Source: Nostocoides sp. Soil756
GTDB lineage: Bacteria > Actinomycetota > Actinomycetes > Actinomycetales > Dermatophilaceae
DNA length: 64,000 bases
Reading direction: 5' to 3'
NCBI RefSeq assembly: GCF_001428065.1
Contig: NZ_LMSE01000002.1
Location: forward strand, 258,924 to 322,923
The notes under the pieces are model-generated. The model saw only the letters and a program-made list of their open reading frames with translations, was not told the DNA's origin and did not search any database. A program made the translations under genes and the position numbers. Shown here in pieces: positions 1 to 8,312 of the stretch. Within the stretch, counting starts at the first letter, position 1. The number at the start of each line of letters is the position of its first letter.

Positions 1-1454
1 CGGTCACCGCCCTCGAGCAGGTCGTCGACCCCGTCGGCGTCGCCGTACACGTAGTCGCCGACGGCGATGGCCGTGCCCTCGGCCTGGTCGCGCAGCTCGC
101 GCGGGGCGATGACGCGGGCCAGGTGCCAGCCCGCCACCGTGACGATGGTGCCGAGGGCGATGCCGCCGAGCGAGAAGGTGTCGGTGACCTTGAGCTCGAC
201 GTTGCCGATGCCGATGATGATGCCCGCGGCGACCGGGACCAGGTTGATCGGGTTGGCGAAGTCGACCCCGTTCTCTTTCCAGATCTTGGCGCCGAGGAGG
301 CCGATCATCCCGTAGAGGACCACGGTGATGCCGCCCAGGACGCCGCCGGGGACCGACGCCACCAGGGCGCCGAACTTGGGCGAGAGGCCGAAGAGGAGCG
401 CGACCACCGCCGCCACGTAGTACGCGGCCGTGGAGTAGACCCGGGTGGCCGCCATCACCCCGATGTTCTCGGCGTAGGTGGTGGTGGGCGAGCCGCCGAC
501 CGAGGTGGCGATGACGGTGCCGATGCCGTCGGCCGCGATGGCCCGGCCCATCACCGGGTTCAGGTCGTGGCCGGTCATCTCGGCGACGGCCTTGACGTGG
601 CCGGTGTTCTCGGCGATGAGGGCGATGACGGCCGGGAGGACCAGCAGGATCGCGGCGGCGGAGAAGCTCGGCAGGTGCCAGCCCACGACCTCCTTGCCGT
701 CGGCGGCGATCATCGTCTGGTTCGGGAAGCCGAACCACGAGGCCGCGCCGACACCCGAGGTGTCCCAGCGGAGGTGGTCGGTGGCCTGCGTGGCGCCGCC
801 CAGCACGGAGTTGATCTGCCCCACGGTGAGGTCGAGCACCCACGAGAGCAGGGTGCCGAAGACCAGCGCCAGGAAGATCGCGATGCGGCTGACGAAGCCC
901 TTGAACGCGACCGCCACGACGATGGTGAAGAGCATGGTGAGGAGGGCGACCCACTGGTCCTGCGGCCAGTAGATGCCGGCGACCACCGGGGCGAGGTTGA
1001 AGCCGATGAGCATGACCACGGCGCCGGTGACGACCGGCGGCAGCACCGCGTGCACCACGTGCGAGCCGAGGACGTGGATGACGACGCCGACCGCCACCAG
1101 CACCAGGCCGGCCACGAGGATGGCGCCGGTGACGGTGGGGGAGTCCCCGCCCTGGGCGCGGATGGCCGCGACCCCGCCGACGAAGGAGGCCGAAGTGCCG
1201 AGGTAGCTCGGGACCCGGCCCGAGACGATGAGCAGGAACGCGATGGTCGCGACACCGCTCATCATGATCGCCAGCTGGGGGTTCAGGCCCATGACCAGCG
1301 GGAAGACGAACGTGGCACCGAACATCGCGACGACGTGCTGGGCGCCGAGGCCCACGGTGCGACCCCACGACAGGCGCTCGTCGGGGGCGACGACCTCACC
1401 GGGCGCGAGCGACCGGCCGTCGCCCTTGAGCTTCCAACCGAGACCGAGGGACAT
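1..1454 (-). CDS. uraA: NCS2 family uracil/xanthine permease, partial (C-terminus off the window)
   Basis: Inner-membrane symporter for a nucleobase, most likely uracil or a xanthine-type purine. The minus-strand frame opens at an ATG at 1452-1454 and stays open to the window edge, so about 484 residues are visible and the stop is missing. The protein begins MSLGLGWKLKGD and has a hydrophobic multi-helix core. Typical NCS2 segments are visible: VGLGAQHVVAMFGATFVFP near residue 35, then VPSYLGTSASF, and an AENTGH stretch in the second half followed by GGSPTTTYAENIG, which is the conserved substrate-site region of UraA/PbuG-like carriers. Length and order fit the family. Nearby PucR and AllFGH-like genes suggest a purine or pyrimidine degradation context, but the exact substrate cannot be read from the sequence. 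Confidence 0.85.
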   Translation of the reverse strand, partial: MSLGLGWKLKGDGRSLAPGEVVAPDERLSWGRTVGLGAQHVVAMFGATFVFPLVMGLNPQLAIMMSGVATIAFLLIVSGRVPSYLGTSASFVGGVAAIRAQGGDSPTVTGAILVAGLVLVAVGVVIHVLGSHVVHAVLPPVVTGAVVMLIGFNLAPVVAGIYWPQDQWVALLTMLFTIVVAVAFKGFVSRIAIFLALVFGTLLSWVLDLTVGQINSVLGGATQATDHLRWDTSGVGAASWFGFPNQTMIAADGKEVVGWHLPSFSAAAILLVLPAVIALIAENTGHVKAVAEMTGHDLNPVMGRAIAADGIGTVIATSVGGSPTTTYAENIGVMAATRVYSTAAYYVAAVVALLFGLSPKFGALVASVPGGVLGGITVVLYGMIGLLGAKIWKENGVDFANPINLVPVAAGIIIGIGNVELKVTDTFSLGGIALGTIVTVAGWHLARVIAPRELRDQAEGTAIAVGDYVYGDADGVDDLLEGGD

Positions 1455-1651
1455 CCGCTGACCTCATTCCGAGAGGGTCCACGCCGACGGTGACGCGGCT
1501 CACAGGACCGTGATACCGGGAACCTAGTGACGGCGTCCCGCGACACCCTCAGCAATGGTTGACAGCCGGATGCCGGTTCGGTTGGCAACGCTGCCGCCGG
1601 AGGCATCCCGCGTCACGGGCGTGGGTCGGGCGTGTGTCGTGACGGTGTCCG

Positions 1652-1670
1652 GGGCGGCTGCGGGCCGCCC
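1652..1670 (-). terminator. Hairpin just downstream of the SRPBCC gene
   Basis: A 7-bp perfect stem (GGGCGGC / GCCGCCC) with a 5-nt loop starts 6 bp past the SRPBCC stop codon. There is no T-run, which is common for high-GC actinobacterial terminators. It would end transcription of the arsR-SRPBCC operon before the permease promoter region. The gap up to the permease start at 1454 has no gene. Confidence 0.4.
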
Positions 1671-1675
1671 TCTCG

Positions 1676-2248
1676 TCAGCGGGGCTCGACGGCCAGCTCC
1701 TGGTAGGCCGGGTTCAGCTCCTGCCAGCGGGCGCGGGCGTCGCAGCGCTCGTTCCCGGCCAGGACCGCGCGGAGGTCTTCGAGGTGGATCTGGTCGCCGG
1801 CGCCGTAGGCCGGGAGCTGGTCGAGCGGCATCCCGCGGTCCTCGACCACCAGCCGGGTGCCGTCGCCGTCGGGGGTCAGCACGGCCTCGATGACGCCCTC
1901 GGGCTGGTCGGGGGAGGAGGTGTGCACCACGAGCCGGCGGGGCGGCTCGCAGACCTCCACCCGGCCGGTGCCCTCCCAGCCGCTGGCGAAGAAGTGGGCC
2001 GTGAAGCCGCCGCCCGGGCGCAGGTCGCCCTCGACCTCGCCGAGCCAGCGGCGCAGCCGGTCGGGGTCGGTGAGCGCCGACCACAGGTCGTCGGGTCCGG
2101 TGGCGTAGCGGTCCTCGAGGTGCACGACGCCGGTGCCGTCGGCGGTGCGCAGGGTGCCGAGCACGCGGACGCCGCCGCTGCCGGTCTCCGCGGCGGGGGA
2201 GGTGCCGTCGGAGGTGTGGTCGCTGGGGGTGCTGTTCGTGGTGGTCAC
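1676..2248 (-). CDS. SRPBCC (AHSA1-like) domain protein
   Basis: A 190-residue protein of the START/Bet v1-like SRPBCC superfamily, AHSA1 subgroup, with a hydrophobic ligand cavity. The first ~30 residues are a Ser/Thr-rich tail. The domain follows: an EDRYATGPDDLWSALTDPDRL stretch near residues 45-65, then RLRRWLGEVEGDLRPGG, typical of this group. The GTG start at 2246-2248 is chosen because it overlaps the arsR stop by 4 bp (GTGA), which gives translational coupling. ArsR-SRPBCC pairs are common in actinobacteria; the SRPBCC partner is thought to bind or sense a small molecule, but no substrate is known. The upstream open frame is only absence of stop codons. Confidence 0.85.
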   Translation of the reverse strand: MTTTNSTPSDHTSDGTSPAAETGSGGVRVLGTLRTADGTGVVHLEDRYATGPDDLWSALTDPDRLRRWLGEVEGDLRPGGGFTAHFFASGWEGTGRVEVCEPPRRLVVHTSSPDQPEGVIEAVLTPDGDGTRLVVEDRGMPLDQLPAYGAGDQIHLEDLRAVLAGNERCDARARWQELNPAYQELAVEPR

Positions 2249-2571
2249 GGGGTGTCCTTCCGGGCACGCGTGCCGCGCGCGATCTCGGTGTGGAGGGCGT
2301 CCAGGCGGTGCTCCCACATCGCCAGGTGCCGGGTGAGCCAGTCGTCGACCTCGGCCAGGGGCTGGGGCCGCAGCGAGTAGACCCGCCGCTGCGCCTCCTG
2401 CCGGACCTCGACGAGACCGGCCTCGCGCAGCACCCGCAGGTGGCGCGAGACGCCCGGCCGGGCGATCGGCAGCAGGGCCGCCAGCTCGCCGGCGGTGGCC
2501 GGGCCGGACGCGAGGGCCTCGAGCATCGTACGCCGGCTGTCGTCGGCGATGGCTCTGAGCGCTGCGTCCAT
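2245..2571 (-). CDS. ArsR-family winged-helix repressor
   Basis: A 108-residue DNA-binding repressor, first gene of a two-gene operon with the SRPBCC protein. The sequence MDAALRAIADDSRR at the N-terminus and the helix-turn-helix PGVSRHLRVLREAGLVEVR near residues 40-60 are typical of ArsR regulators of the type paired with AHSA1 proteins. No cysteine metal site is present, so metal sensing is unlikely. I chose the ATG at 2569-2571. A TTG six codons upstream is possible, but it has no ribosome binding site and would sit against the operator. Autoregulation is likely because a perfect inverted repeat lies about 20 bp upstream. Confidence 0.87.
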   Translation of the reverse strand: MDAALRAIADDSRRTMLEALASGPATAGELAALLPIARPGVSRHLRVLREAGLVEVRQEAQRRVYSLRPQPLAEVDDWLTRHLAMWEHRLDALHTEIARGTRARKDTP

Positions 2572-2591
2572 GCCTCTTGTGTACCCCAACA

Positions 2592-2617
2592 GTTACGTAC
2601 CCGTCAAGGTACGTAAC
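2592..2617. promoter_or_regulatory. Probable ArsR operator: perfect 10-bp inverted repeat
   Basis: The arms GTTACGTACC and GGTACGTAAC are perfect reverse complements separated by 6 bp (CGTCAA). The palindrome sits 21 bp upstream of the arsR start, where an autorepressor would block RNA polymerase. The arms are AT-richer than the surroundings. Confidence 0.7.
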
Positions 2618-2654
2618 CACTTTTCCGCCCGATGTCGGAACCTTCACGTTCGCG

Positions 2655-2669
2655 CCGGAACGGTTCAGG
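2655..2669. repeat. Left target-site duplication of the IS481 element
   Basis: The 15-mer CCGGAACGGTTCAGG directly abuts the left end and recurs exactly at 3996-4010. Fifteen base pairs is at the long end of the range known for IS481-family duplications. Confidence 0.85.
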
Positions 2670-3995
2670 TGTGATGTGCCATGACATCGCTGACACAAGT
2701 GTCATGACATCGCTGACGGTACTGCGGTGCGTGGGGGTCGTCCCGGTGTCAGGCCGCTGGGCTGGATCTTGGTGTCAGGGTTGATCCGGACCCGGCGGAT
2801 GAGGTCGGGTCCGTGGAAGATCACTGCGTCCAGGTCGTGGCGTAGGACGGTGAGGGTGGCGCCGGTCCAGGCGTGGCCCAGGGTGATGGAGTAGCCGCCC
2901 GGGCCCAGGCCGACGCGGCCGGTGCGCCCGGCGATGACGTCGCCGTGGAAGGTCAACGGGGGCAGGTCCTGGCTGGGGTCGGGCTCGGCCTTGGCGGTGG
3001 CTTGGTAGCGCTGTTCGGGGGTGACCCGGCCGATGCCTTGGTGGGGGCGTTGCGTGTTGAACACCGCGTCGTAGGCATCGACCAGGCGTTGCAGCTCGGC
3101 GATGCTGTCGGGGGCGGGGTGGGCGTCGAGCCAGCGGTGCAGCGGCTGCCAGTCGCGTTCCTTCTTGCCGCAGGTTTGCGGGTGGTGCGGCGAGGACACG
3201 ACCTGGTGGATCCCCAGCCGGCGCAGCTGCCATTGCAGGTCGGTGACCTGTCCGCGGCCCTGGCGGACCCCGCTGAACGCGATCGACCCGTCGTGCAGCA
3301 GCAGCGCGGGCCGGCCGTGCAGGTCCATCGCGGTTTGAAGCAGCGCCCAGGTGTCGGCCATGTTCTCGCTGGGTGCGGCCCGGGTGGCCAGCAGCAACCT
3401 GGAGTGGTCATCGATCACCCGCAGGATGCACACCACGGTGCCGTCGGCCAGGGCACGTTTGGTCCCATCCAGCTGCCACATCCCGTTCGGTGCGGCGGCC
3501 TCGAACCGCCGGTAGCTGTCCCGGCGGCGCTTCTTCGGTGACGCCTTGACCCGCTCGTGCGCGATCAGGATCCGGTGGATGGTCCGGTCGCTGGGCGCGG
3601 CCACGCCCTGGCACCGCATCCGGTCGCGCACGCTGCGCGCTCCGGCATCCCAACCCTGCCCGAGCAGCTCGTCGTGCACCGCCACGACCGCCTCAGCCAC
3701 CGCTGCGGCCGTCCTCGACGGTGAGCGCGCCGGCCGCCGCGACCGCGGCAACAGCCCCTGCAAACCCTCGGCCTGGAACCGGCGCCGGTACACATAGAAC
3801 GTCTGACGCGAGATCCCGTGCTCGGCGCAGAACGCCGTCACGTTCACCGGACCGTCCGCGCACGCGGCGAACGCCACCGCCATCCGCTGCTCCATCGAAA
3901 CCACCAGCTCCGCCATGGTCGATCATCGACCGCGACTGATCAGGTGTCAGCGATGTCCTGGCACATCACTGTCAGGCATGTCCTGGCACAGGACA
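2670..3995 (-). mobile_element. Complete IS481-family insertion sequence
   Basis: A 1,326-bp element with 5'-TGT...ACA-3' ends and one transposase gene. Each end carries two copies of a motif of the form TGTGCCANGACAT..CTGACA. The inner left copy TGATGTGCCATGACATCGCT (from 2672) matches the complement of 3944-3968 with one mismatch over 25 bp. The outermost right repeat is more diverged. A perfect 15-bp target duplication flanks it, so the insertion appears young and is potentially active. Confidence 0.85.
2702..3916 (-). CDS. IS481-family transposase (DDE integrase fold)
   Basis: A 404-residue intact transposase. The N-terminal third holds two helix-turn-helix segments (HGISRQTFYVYRRRF near residue 33). 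The rve/DDE core follows: the first Asp in GMWQLDGTK near residue 148, an IDDHSR block, a second acidic site at LLHDGS, and the Glu in CGKKERDWQPLHRWL about 35 residues later. The C-terminal part carries the RPHQG motif usual in this family. It is longer than the classical IS481 enzyme and belongs to the longer actinobacterial subgroup. The gene nearly fills the element, and no frameshift is visible. Confidence 0.9.
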   Translation of the reverse strand: MAELVVSMEQRMAVAFAACADGPVNVTAFCAEHGISRQTFYVYRRRFQAEGLQGLLPRSRRPARSPSRTAAAVAEAVVAVHDELLGQGWDAGARSVRDRMRCQGVAAPSDRTIHRILIAHERVKASPKKRRRDSYRRFEAAAPNGMWQLDGTKRALADGTVVCILRVIDDHSRLLLATRAAPSENMADTWALLQTAMDLHGRPALLLHDGSIAFSGVRQGRGQVTDLQWQLRRLGIHQVVSSPHHPQTCGKKERDWQPLHRWLDAHPAPDSIAELQRLVDAYDAVFNTQRPHQGIGRVTPEQRYQATAKAEPDPSQDLPPLTFHGDVIAGRTGRVGLGPGGYSITLGHAWTGATLTVLRHDLDAVIFHGPDLIRRVRINPDTKIQPSGLTPGRPPRTAVPSAMS

Positions 3996-4010
3996 CCGGA
4001 ACGGTTCAGG
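3996..4010. repeat. Right target-site duplication of the IS481 element
   Basis: Exact copy of the 15-mer at 2655-2669. It is followed by the right half of palindromic repeat A. Confidence 0.85.
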
Positions 4011-4146
4011 GGCGTACGTGAAGGTTCCGGTGTGCGGGCCCGCCTGGAGCGCCGGCCCGCCTGGGGCGCCGGCCCAACGCTCGACGAGGGGCCTCCGCCC
4101 CGGTGACCTCGCCCTGCGGGTCGGCTGCGACCCGTAGCGTCGAGGG

Positions 4147-4536
4147 ATGACGACCCGCCGCTTCGACTTCGCCTTCACCGCGCCCTACCGCATCGCCGGC
4201 CTGCCCTTCGGGGTGCTGCCGGCGACCACCTGGGTCGAGGTGGGCGACGGCCGGCTGCGCGCACGGTTCGGCTGGTGGACCCTCGACACCGCGCTCGACA
4301 ACGTCACCGACGTCGCGACCTCGGGCGACTACGCCTTCGTCAAGACCGCGGGCCCTCCGCACCTCTCGCTGACCGACCGCGGCGTCACGTTCGCCACCAA
4401 CGGCGACCAGGGGGTGTGCGCGTCCTTCGCCCGACCGGTGCGCGCCATCGACCCCACCGGCCGCATCACCCATCCCGGCGCCACCTTCACCGTCGCCGAC
4501 GTCGACGGCTTGGCCACCGCCCTGCGCGAGGGCTGA
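4147..4536 (+). CDS. Conserved hypothetical protein (129 aa)
   Basis: A 129-residue soluble protein without signal peptide or membrane helix. It starts MTTRRFDFAF and contains a pair of tryptophans (GWWTLDTALDNV) and a beta-rich pattern. I recognise it as the sort of short actinobacterial conserved protein seen without assigned function. Codon use is that of a real gene (strong G/C in third positions), and no competing frame is credible. It lies between the IS-split repeat and the PucR gene, tail-to-tail with pucR with 38 bp between. No function can be proposed. Confidence 0.75.
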   Translation: MTTRRFDFAFTAPYRIAGLPFGVLPATTWVEVGDGRLRARFGWWTLDTALDNVTDVATSGDYAFVKTAGPPHLSLTDRGVTFATNGDQGVCASFARPVRAIDPTGRITHPGATFTVADVDGLATALREG

Positions 4537-4574
4537 CCCGGCGGTCGTCCCGGCCCGCGGGGTGGGGCGCGGCC

Positions 4575-5924
4575 TCAGATGCCCTTCATGCGGTGCACCC
4601 GCAGGGCCAGCGCCAGGGTCAGGCGCAGCTGGGGGTCGGTGGTGAACGGCCCGAGCATCCGCTCGAGCTTCGCGATGCGGTAGCGCAGCGTGTTGTAGTG
4701 GAAGAACAGCCGGCGTGCGGTCTCGGCGACGTTGAGGTTGGTGTCGAGCAGCACCGAGAGGGTGTTGCGCAGGTCGGCGTTCTCGGGCACGTCGTCGGTG
4801 GCGAGCTCGCCGAGGCTCTCGACGACGAACCGCCGCAGGTCGCCCGAGTCGGGCACCAGCGCCAGCAGCCGGTAGATGCCGAGCCGGTCGAAGTGCGACA
4901 GCCCCGAGCCGCCGTCGACCTGGCGCCCCACCTGGACGGCGGTGAGCGCCTCGTCGTACGCCCGGGGCAGGTCGGCGACCGAGGTGACCAGCCGCGACAC
5001 CCCGGCGGTGAAGGTGCGCCGCCCGCCGCCGCCGTCGCCACGCACCACCCGCGCCAGGTCGCCGACGGGCCGCAGGACGGCGTCGGTGTCGGCGTCCTCG
5101 GGGACCGGCAGCAGGACGACGACCTCCTGGCTGAAGCCGGCGACGGCCACCGAGGTGTCGCGCGCGCGCACCGCCTGCGTCCAGGCGCGCACGAACCGGT
5201 CCTGGAGGCTGTGCACCTCCTCGGCCGTGCGGGTGGTCTCGGCGTCGTTCTCGTCGGTCTCGGCGACCACCACCACCAGCGGCCGGTCGATGTCCCAGCC
5301 GAGGGAGGCGGCGTGCGCCGCGGCCTCGGTGGCATCGCCGGCGCGGCCCGCGAGCACGTCGCGCAGGAACTCGGCGCGGTACTTGCCCTCGACGGCCGCG
5401 ACCGCCTGCTGCTTGGTGACGGCCAGCGCCGCGACGGTGGCGGCCCGCTCGAGCATGTGCACGTCGGTGGCGCTGAGGGCGGGGCCGGGCGAGAACGCCC
5501 CGAGGACGCCCAGCTCGGAGGCCCCCGCGACGATGCGCACGAACGCGCGCGCCGGGTCGGCCGGGCCCCCGGGCGCCCGCAGCCCCACGGGCTCGTCCTC
5601 GACCAGGAGCCGCCCGGTGCGGTCGAAGCAGGCCAGGGCGGACGGCGGCCCGACCTCCGGGAGGGTGCCGGCGCTGGCGAGCACCCGGCCGTCGGTGGTC
5701 GTGACGACCGCCGCGCCGCCGAAGAAGCCCGCCACGGCGTGCGCGATCTCGCCGAGGCCGCCGCCGTCGAGGACCACGCGCACCAGAACGCGGTGCACCT
5801 CGTCCTCCCGCTCGAGGAGGGCCCGCTGGTGCTCGACCAGGGCGGTGAGGTCGCGCAGGTCGGCCGCCGCACGTGCTGGCAAGGTCTGTGCGTCGTCCCG
5901 ACCATCGTTGGCAACTCTGACCAT
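4575..5924 (-). CDS. PucR-family transcriptional regulator
   Basis: A 449-residue regulator of the PucR/CdaR type, often controlling purine or other nitrogen-compound catabolism. Residues ~20-150 form a GAF-like sensory region (VLDGGGLGEIAHAVAGFFGG), the middle is a GGDEF-like module, and the C-terminus carries the PucR helix-turn-helix (LNVAETARRLFFHYNTLRYR near residue 405). It is divergent from the DUF2877-FdrA-DUF1116 operon with only 34 bp between starts, so it very probably controls that operon and itself. The start is the ATG at 5922-5924; a slightly shorter product is possible. The inducer is unknown. By analogy with allantoin genes a purine-derived compound is plausible. Confidence 0.85.
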   Translation of the reverse strand: MVRVANDGRDDAQTLPARAAADLRDLTALVEHQRALLEREDEVHRVLVRVVLDGGGLGEIAHAVAGFFGGAAVVTTTDGRVLASAGTLPEVGPPSALACFDRTGRLLVEDEPVGLRAPGGPADPARAFVRIVAGASELGVLGAFSPGPALSATDVHMLERAATVAALAVTKQQAVAAVEGKYRAEFLRDVLAGRAGDATEAAAHAASLGWDIDRPLVVVVAETDENDAETTRTAEEVHSLQDRFVRAWTQAVRARDTSVAVAGFSQEVVVLLPVPEDADTDAVLRPVGDLARVVRGDGGGGRRTFTAGVSRLVTSVADLPRAYDEALTAVQVGRQVDGGSGLSHFDRLGIYRLLALVPDSGDLRRFVVESLGELATDDVPENADLRNTLSVLLDTNLNVAETARRLFFHYNTLRYRIAKLERMLGPFTTDPQLRLTLALALRVHRMKGI

Positions 5925-5958
5925 CCGCCTACTGTATCGGCGTCACTAGCGTCGCCGT

Positions 5959-6798
5959 ATGCGCTCGCCCGCCGTGGTCCCGTCCCCCGGGCCCCGAGTG
6001 CTCCCCGGCGCCCTCTCGCCGCTGACCGCCGACCTGGTCCGCTGCCCTCGGCGCCCGGCCGTGGTGCTGGCCGCCGGCCGCTTCGGCGCGTATCTCGGAG
6101 CACACGGACGGGTGCTCCCGGTGCTGAGCCGGGATGCCGTCGCGCTGCCGGGTGCCCTCCGCCTCGCCGAGCCCTCCGCCACCCTCGGCCTCGGCCTCGT
6201 CGCGGGGGACATGGTGGTCATCGGGGGCGGATGCGTGCGCACCGCGGAGGTCACGATCCGCGGGGTGCGCACCTGGCGCCCGGCCCGGGTACGGCCCGGC
6301 TCGGCCTGCAGCACCTCGCTCCCACGGGCCCGCCTGCTGCTGGCCGCCGCCGTGGGGGACCTCGACCCGTGGCTGGCCGCCGGCGTCGACGGCTGCCTGC
6401 GGGCCACCGACCCGTACGCCGCGGTGGCCGGACTCGTCGGCCGCGGCGAGGGGCTCACCCCGGCGGGTGACGACGCCCTGGCCGGTGCCCTGCTGCTGCG
6501 GCGCGCCCTCGGCCTCGCGCCGCCCGCCCGCGCCGACGACGCCCTCGTGGCCGCCGTCCGGACCCGGCTGCCGGCCACCACCGCGGTGTCGGCCTCCCTG
6601 CTCGACGCCGCCGCCGGTGGCTGGGCCGCCCGTGAGGTCGTCGAGCTGGTGGACGCCGTGGTGCACGGCGGTGGGCGCGGGGTCCGGGCCGCGCTGCCCG
6701 CCGTGCTGGCCATCGGCCACACCTCGGGCCGCGACCTCGTCACCGGGCTGCTGGCCGCGCTCGACGCCCTCGTCCCCTCCGGAAGGATCGCCGCATGA
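5959..6798 (+). CDS. DUF2877 protein, AllH/YlbF-like subunit of a carbamoyltransferase
   Basis: A 279-residue cytosolic protein of the DUF2877 family. The hallmark motif GRGEGLTPAGDDALAG lies near residue 160. E. coli YlbF (AllH) of this family is one of three subunits of oxamate carbamoyltransferase AllFGH, which transfers carbamoyl between oxamate and phosphate late in anaerobic allantoin breakdown. Here it is the first gene of a three-gene operon and overlaps fdrA by 4 bp. The gene starts 34 bp from divergent pucR. The assignment as a carbamoyltransferase subunit rests on family membership and on all three partners being together; the true substrate in this organism may differ. Confidence 0.82.
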   Translation: MRSPAVVPSPGPRVLPGALSPLTADLVRCPRRPAVVLAAGRFGAYLGAHGRVLPVLSRDAVALPGALRLAEPSATLGLGLVAGDMVVIGGGCVRTAEVTIRGVRTWRPARVRPGSACSTSLPRARLLLAAAVGDLDPWLAAGVDGCLRATDPYAAVAGLVGRGEGLTPAGDDALAGALLLRRALGLAPPARADDALVAAVRTRLPATTAVSASLLDAAAGGWAAREVVELVDAVVHGGGRGVRAALPAVLAIGHTSGRDLVTGLLAALDALVPSGRIAA

Positions 6799-8312
6799 GC
6801 GTCCACGTCGAGCTCCGCCGCGGGGCCTACCACGACTCGGTCAGCCTCCTCCAGGTCTCGCGCGCCGTCGCGGGGGCGCCCGGGGTCGAGGCCGCCCAGG
6901 TCGCCATGGCCACCGAGCTCAACGTCGACGTCCTGCGCGGGATGGGTTTCGCGGTGCCCGAGGAGGCCGGCCCCAACGACCTCCTGGTCGCGCTGCGGGC
7001 CGCCGACGACGACGGGCTGGCCGCCGGGCTGGCCGCGGTCGAGGACGCCCTGGCCGCGCTGAGTGCCACGGCGAGCTCCACCGGCGCCGACGACGAGGTC
7101 CCTCCCGCCACCCTCGGCTCGGCCGTGCGCCGCTCCGGCGCCGGCCTGGCCCTGGTCTCCGTCCCGGGGGCCCACGCCGTCACCGAGACCTACGACGCGA
7201 TCGCCGCCGGCGCCTCGGTGATGCTGTTCTCCGACAACGTGTCCGTCGCCGACGAGGTGGCGCTCAAGGACGCCGCGGCCGCCGCCGACGTCCTGGTCAT
7301 GGGTCCCGACTGCGGCACCGCGCTGGTGGGCGGGGTGGCCCTGGGTTTCGCCGACGTCGTCCGGCCCGGGCCCGTCGGCATCGTCGCCGCCTCCGGCACC
7401 GGGGCGCAGCAGGCCATGTGCCTGCTCGACGCGGCCGGGGTCGGCGTCAGCCACTGCCTGGGCGTCGGAGGCCGCGACCTCTCCGCCGCGGTGGGCGGAC
7501 GCTCGACCCGCCAGGCGCTGCGAGCGCTGGCCGTCGACGACGCGACCGACTGGGTGCTGGTGGTGTCGAAGCCGCCGGACCCGGACGTGCTGGCCGCCAT
7601 GGAGCGCGAGGTCGAGGCGCTCGGTCTCCGGGCGCACTGGGCCATCCTCGGCGCCGGCCGGCCCGACCTCACCGCGGCCGTCGAGCAGGCCCTGGCGGCC
7701 GAGGGGGTCGCCGTCCCCGACTGGCCGGCCGTCCTCGTCGCGACCGACGCGCCGCCGCGGCCCGCCGACGCCCCGACCACGACCACGACGGGCTCGTTGC
7801 GCGGGCTCTTCTGCGGCGGCACCCTCGCCGAGGAGGCCGTCCTCGTCGCCGGCGCCGTCCTCGGCCCGGTCAGCAGCAACCTCGGCCACGACCCCGAGCA
7901 CGCCCTCGGCCGCGGCCTGCGCGCCGCGGGCCACGCCGTCATCGACTTCGGCGCCGACGAGCTCACCCGCGGCCGCGCGCACCCGATGATCGACCCCACG
8001 CTGCGGATGGAGCGGATCGCCGCCGAGGCCGCCGACCCCACGTGCGGGGTCCTGCTCCTCGACCTCGTGCTGGGCCACGGCGCGCATCCCGACCCGGGCC
8101 CCGAGCTGGCCGAGGCCGTGCGGGCGGCCCGCGCCACCGCCCGCGCCGCCGGCCGCGAGCTCCCCGTCGTCGTCTCGCTCTGCGGCACCGACGCCGACCC
8201 CCAGGACCGCCGGCGCACCGAAGCCACCCTGGCCGAGGCCGGAGCCTCGGTGTTCCTGTCCAACGCGGCCGCCGCCCGGCACGCGGCCGGCATCCTCGGA
8301 GGTGCCCGATGA
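6795..8312 (+). CDS. fdrA: FdrA-family protein, AllF-like subunit
   Basis: A 505-residue protein related to succinyl-CoA synthetase-type ligase domains. The CoA-ligase-like motifs are clear: VMGPDCGTALVGGVALGF near residue 168, then a GIVAASGTGAQQ loop and GVGGRDLSAAVGG, closely matching the E. coli FdrA pattern. In E. coli FdrA (AllF) forms a hetero-oligomer with AllG and AllH. The start ATG at 6795 overlaps the DUF2877 stop and its stop overlaps the next start, both by 4 bp (ATGA), so the three products are made together. No carbamate kinase (AllK/ArcC) gene lies in the window; one elsewhere would be needed to make ATP from carbamoyl phosphate. Confidence 0.87.
   Translation: MSVHVELRRGAYHDSVSLLQVSRAVAGAPGVEAAQVAMATELNVDVLRGMGFAVPEEAGPNDLLVALRAADDDGLAAGLAAVEDALAALSATASSTGADDEVPPATLGSAVRRSGAGLALVSVPGAHAVTETYDAIAAGASVMLFSDNVSVADEVALKDAAAAADVLVMGPDCGTALVGGVALGFADVVRPGPVGIVAASGTGAQQAMCLLDAAGVGVSHCLGVGGRDLSAAVGGRSTRQALRALAVDDATDWVLVVSKPPDPDVLAAMEREVEALGLRAHWAILGAGRPDLTAAVEQALAAEGVAVPDWPAVLVATDAPPRPADAPTTTTTGSLRGLFCGGTLAEEAVLVAGAVLGPVSSNLGHDPEHALGRGLRAAGHAVIDFGADELTRGRAHPMIDPTLRMERIAAEAADPTCGVLLLDLVLGHGAHPDPGPELAEAVRAARATARAAGRELPVVVSLCGTDADPQDRRRTEATLAEAGASVFLSNAAAARHAAGILGGAR

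Larger units (their letters stand above)
2619..4028. repeat. Palindromic intergenic repeat, copy A, split by the IS481 element
   Basis: The outer arms GGAACCTTCACGT (2637-2649) and ACGTGAAGGTTCC (4016-4028) are a perfect 13-bp inverted pair. They are now separated by the insertion sequence. Removing the IS and one target duplication rebuilds one element of about 60 bp. An ACTTTTCCGCCC block lies left of the first arm, as in copies B and C. Confidence 0.75.

Noticed and set aside
4-1368. Long open frame on the minus strand, 454 codons
   Set aside because: Arg/Pro/His-rich translation of the wrong phase; the permease frame ending at the edge is the real gene.
6134-8308. Upstream part of a 1193-codon open frame
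   Set aside because: Only GC-driven lack of stops over the DUF2877 and FdrA genes; just the part from 8309 is coding.
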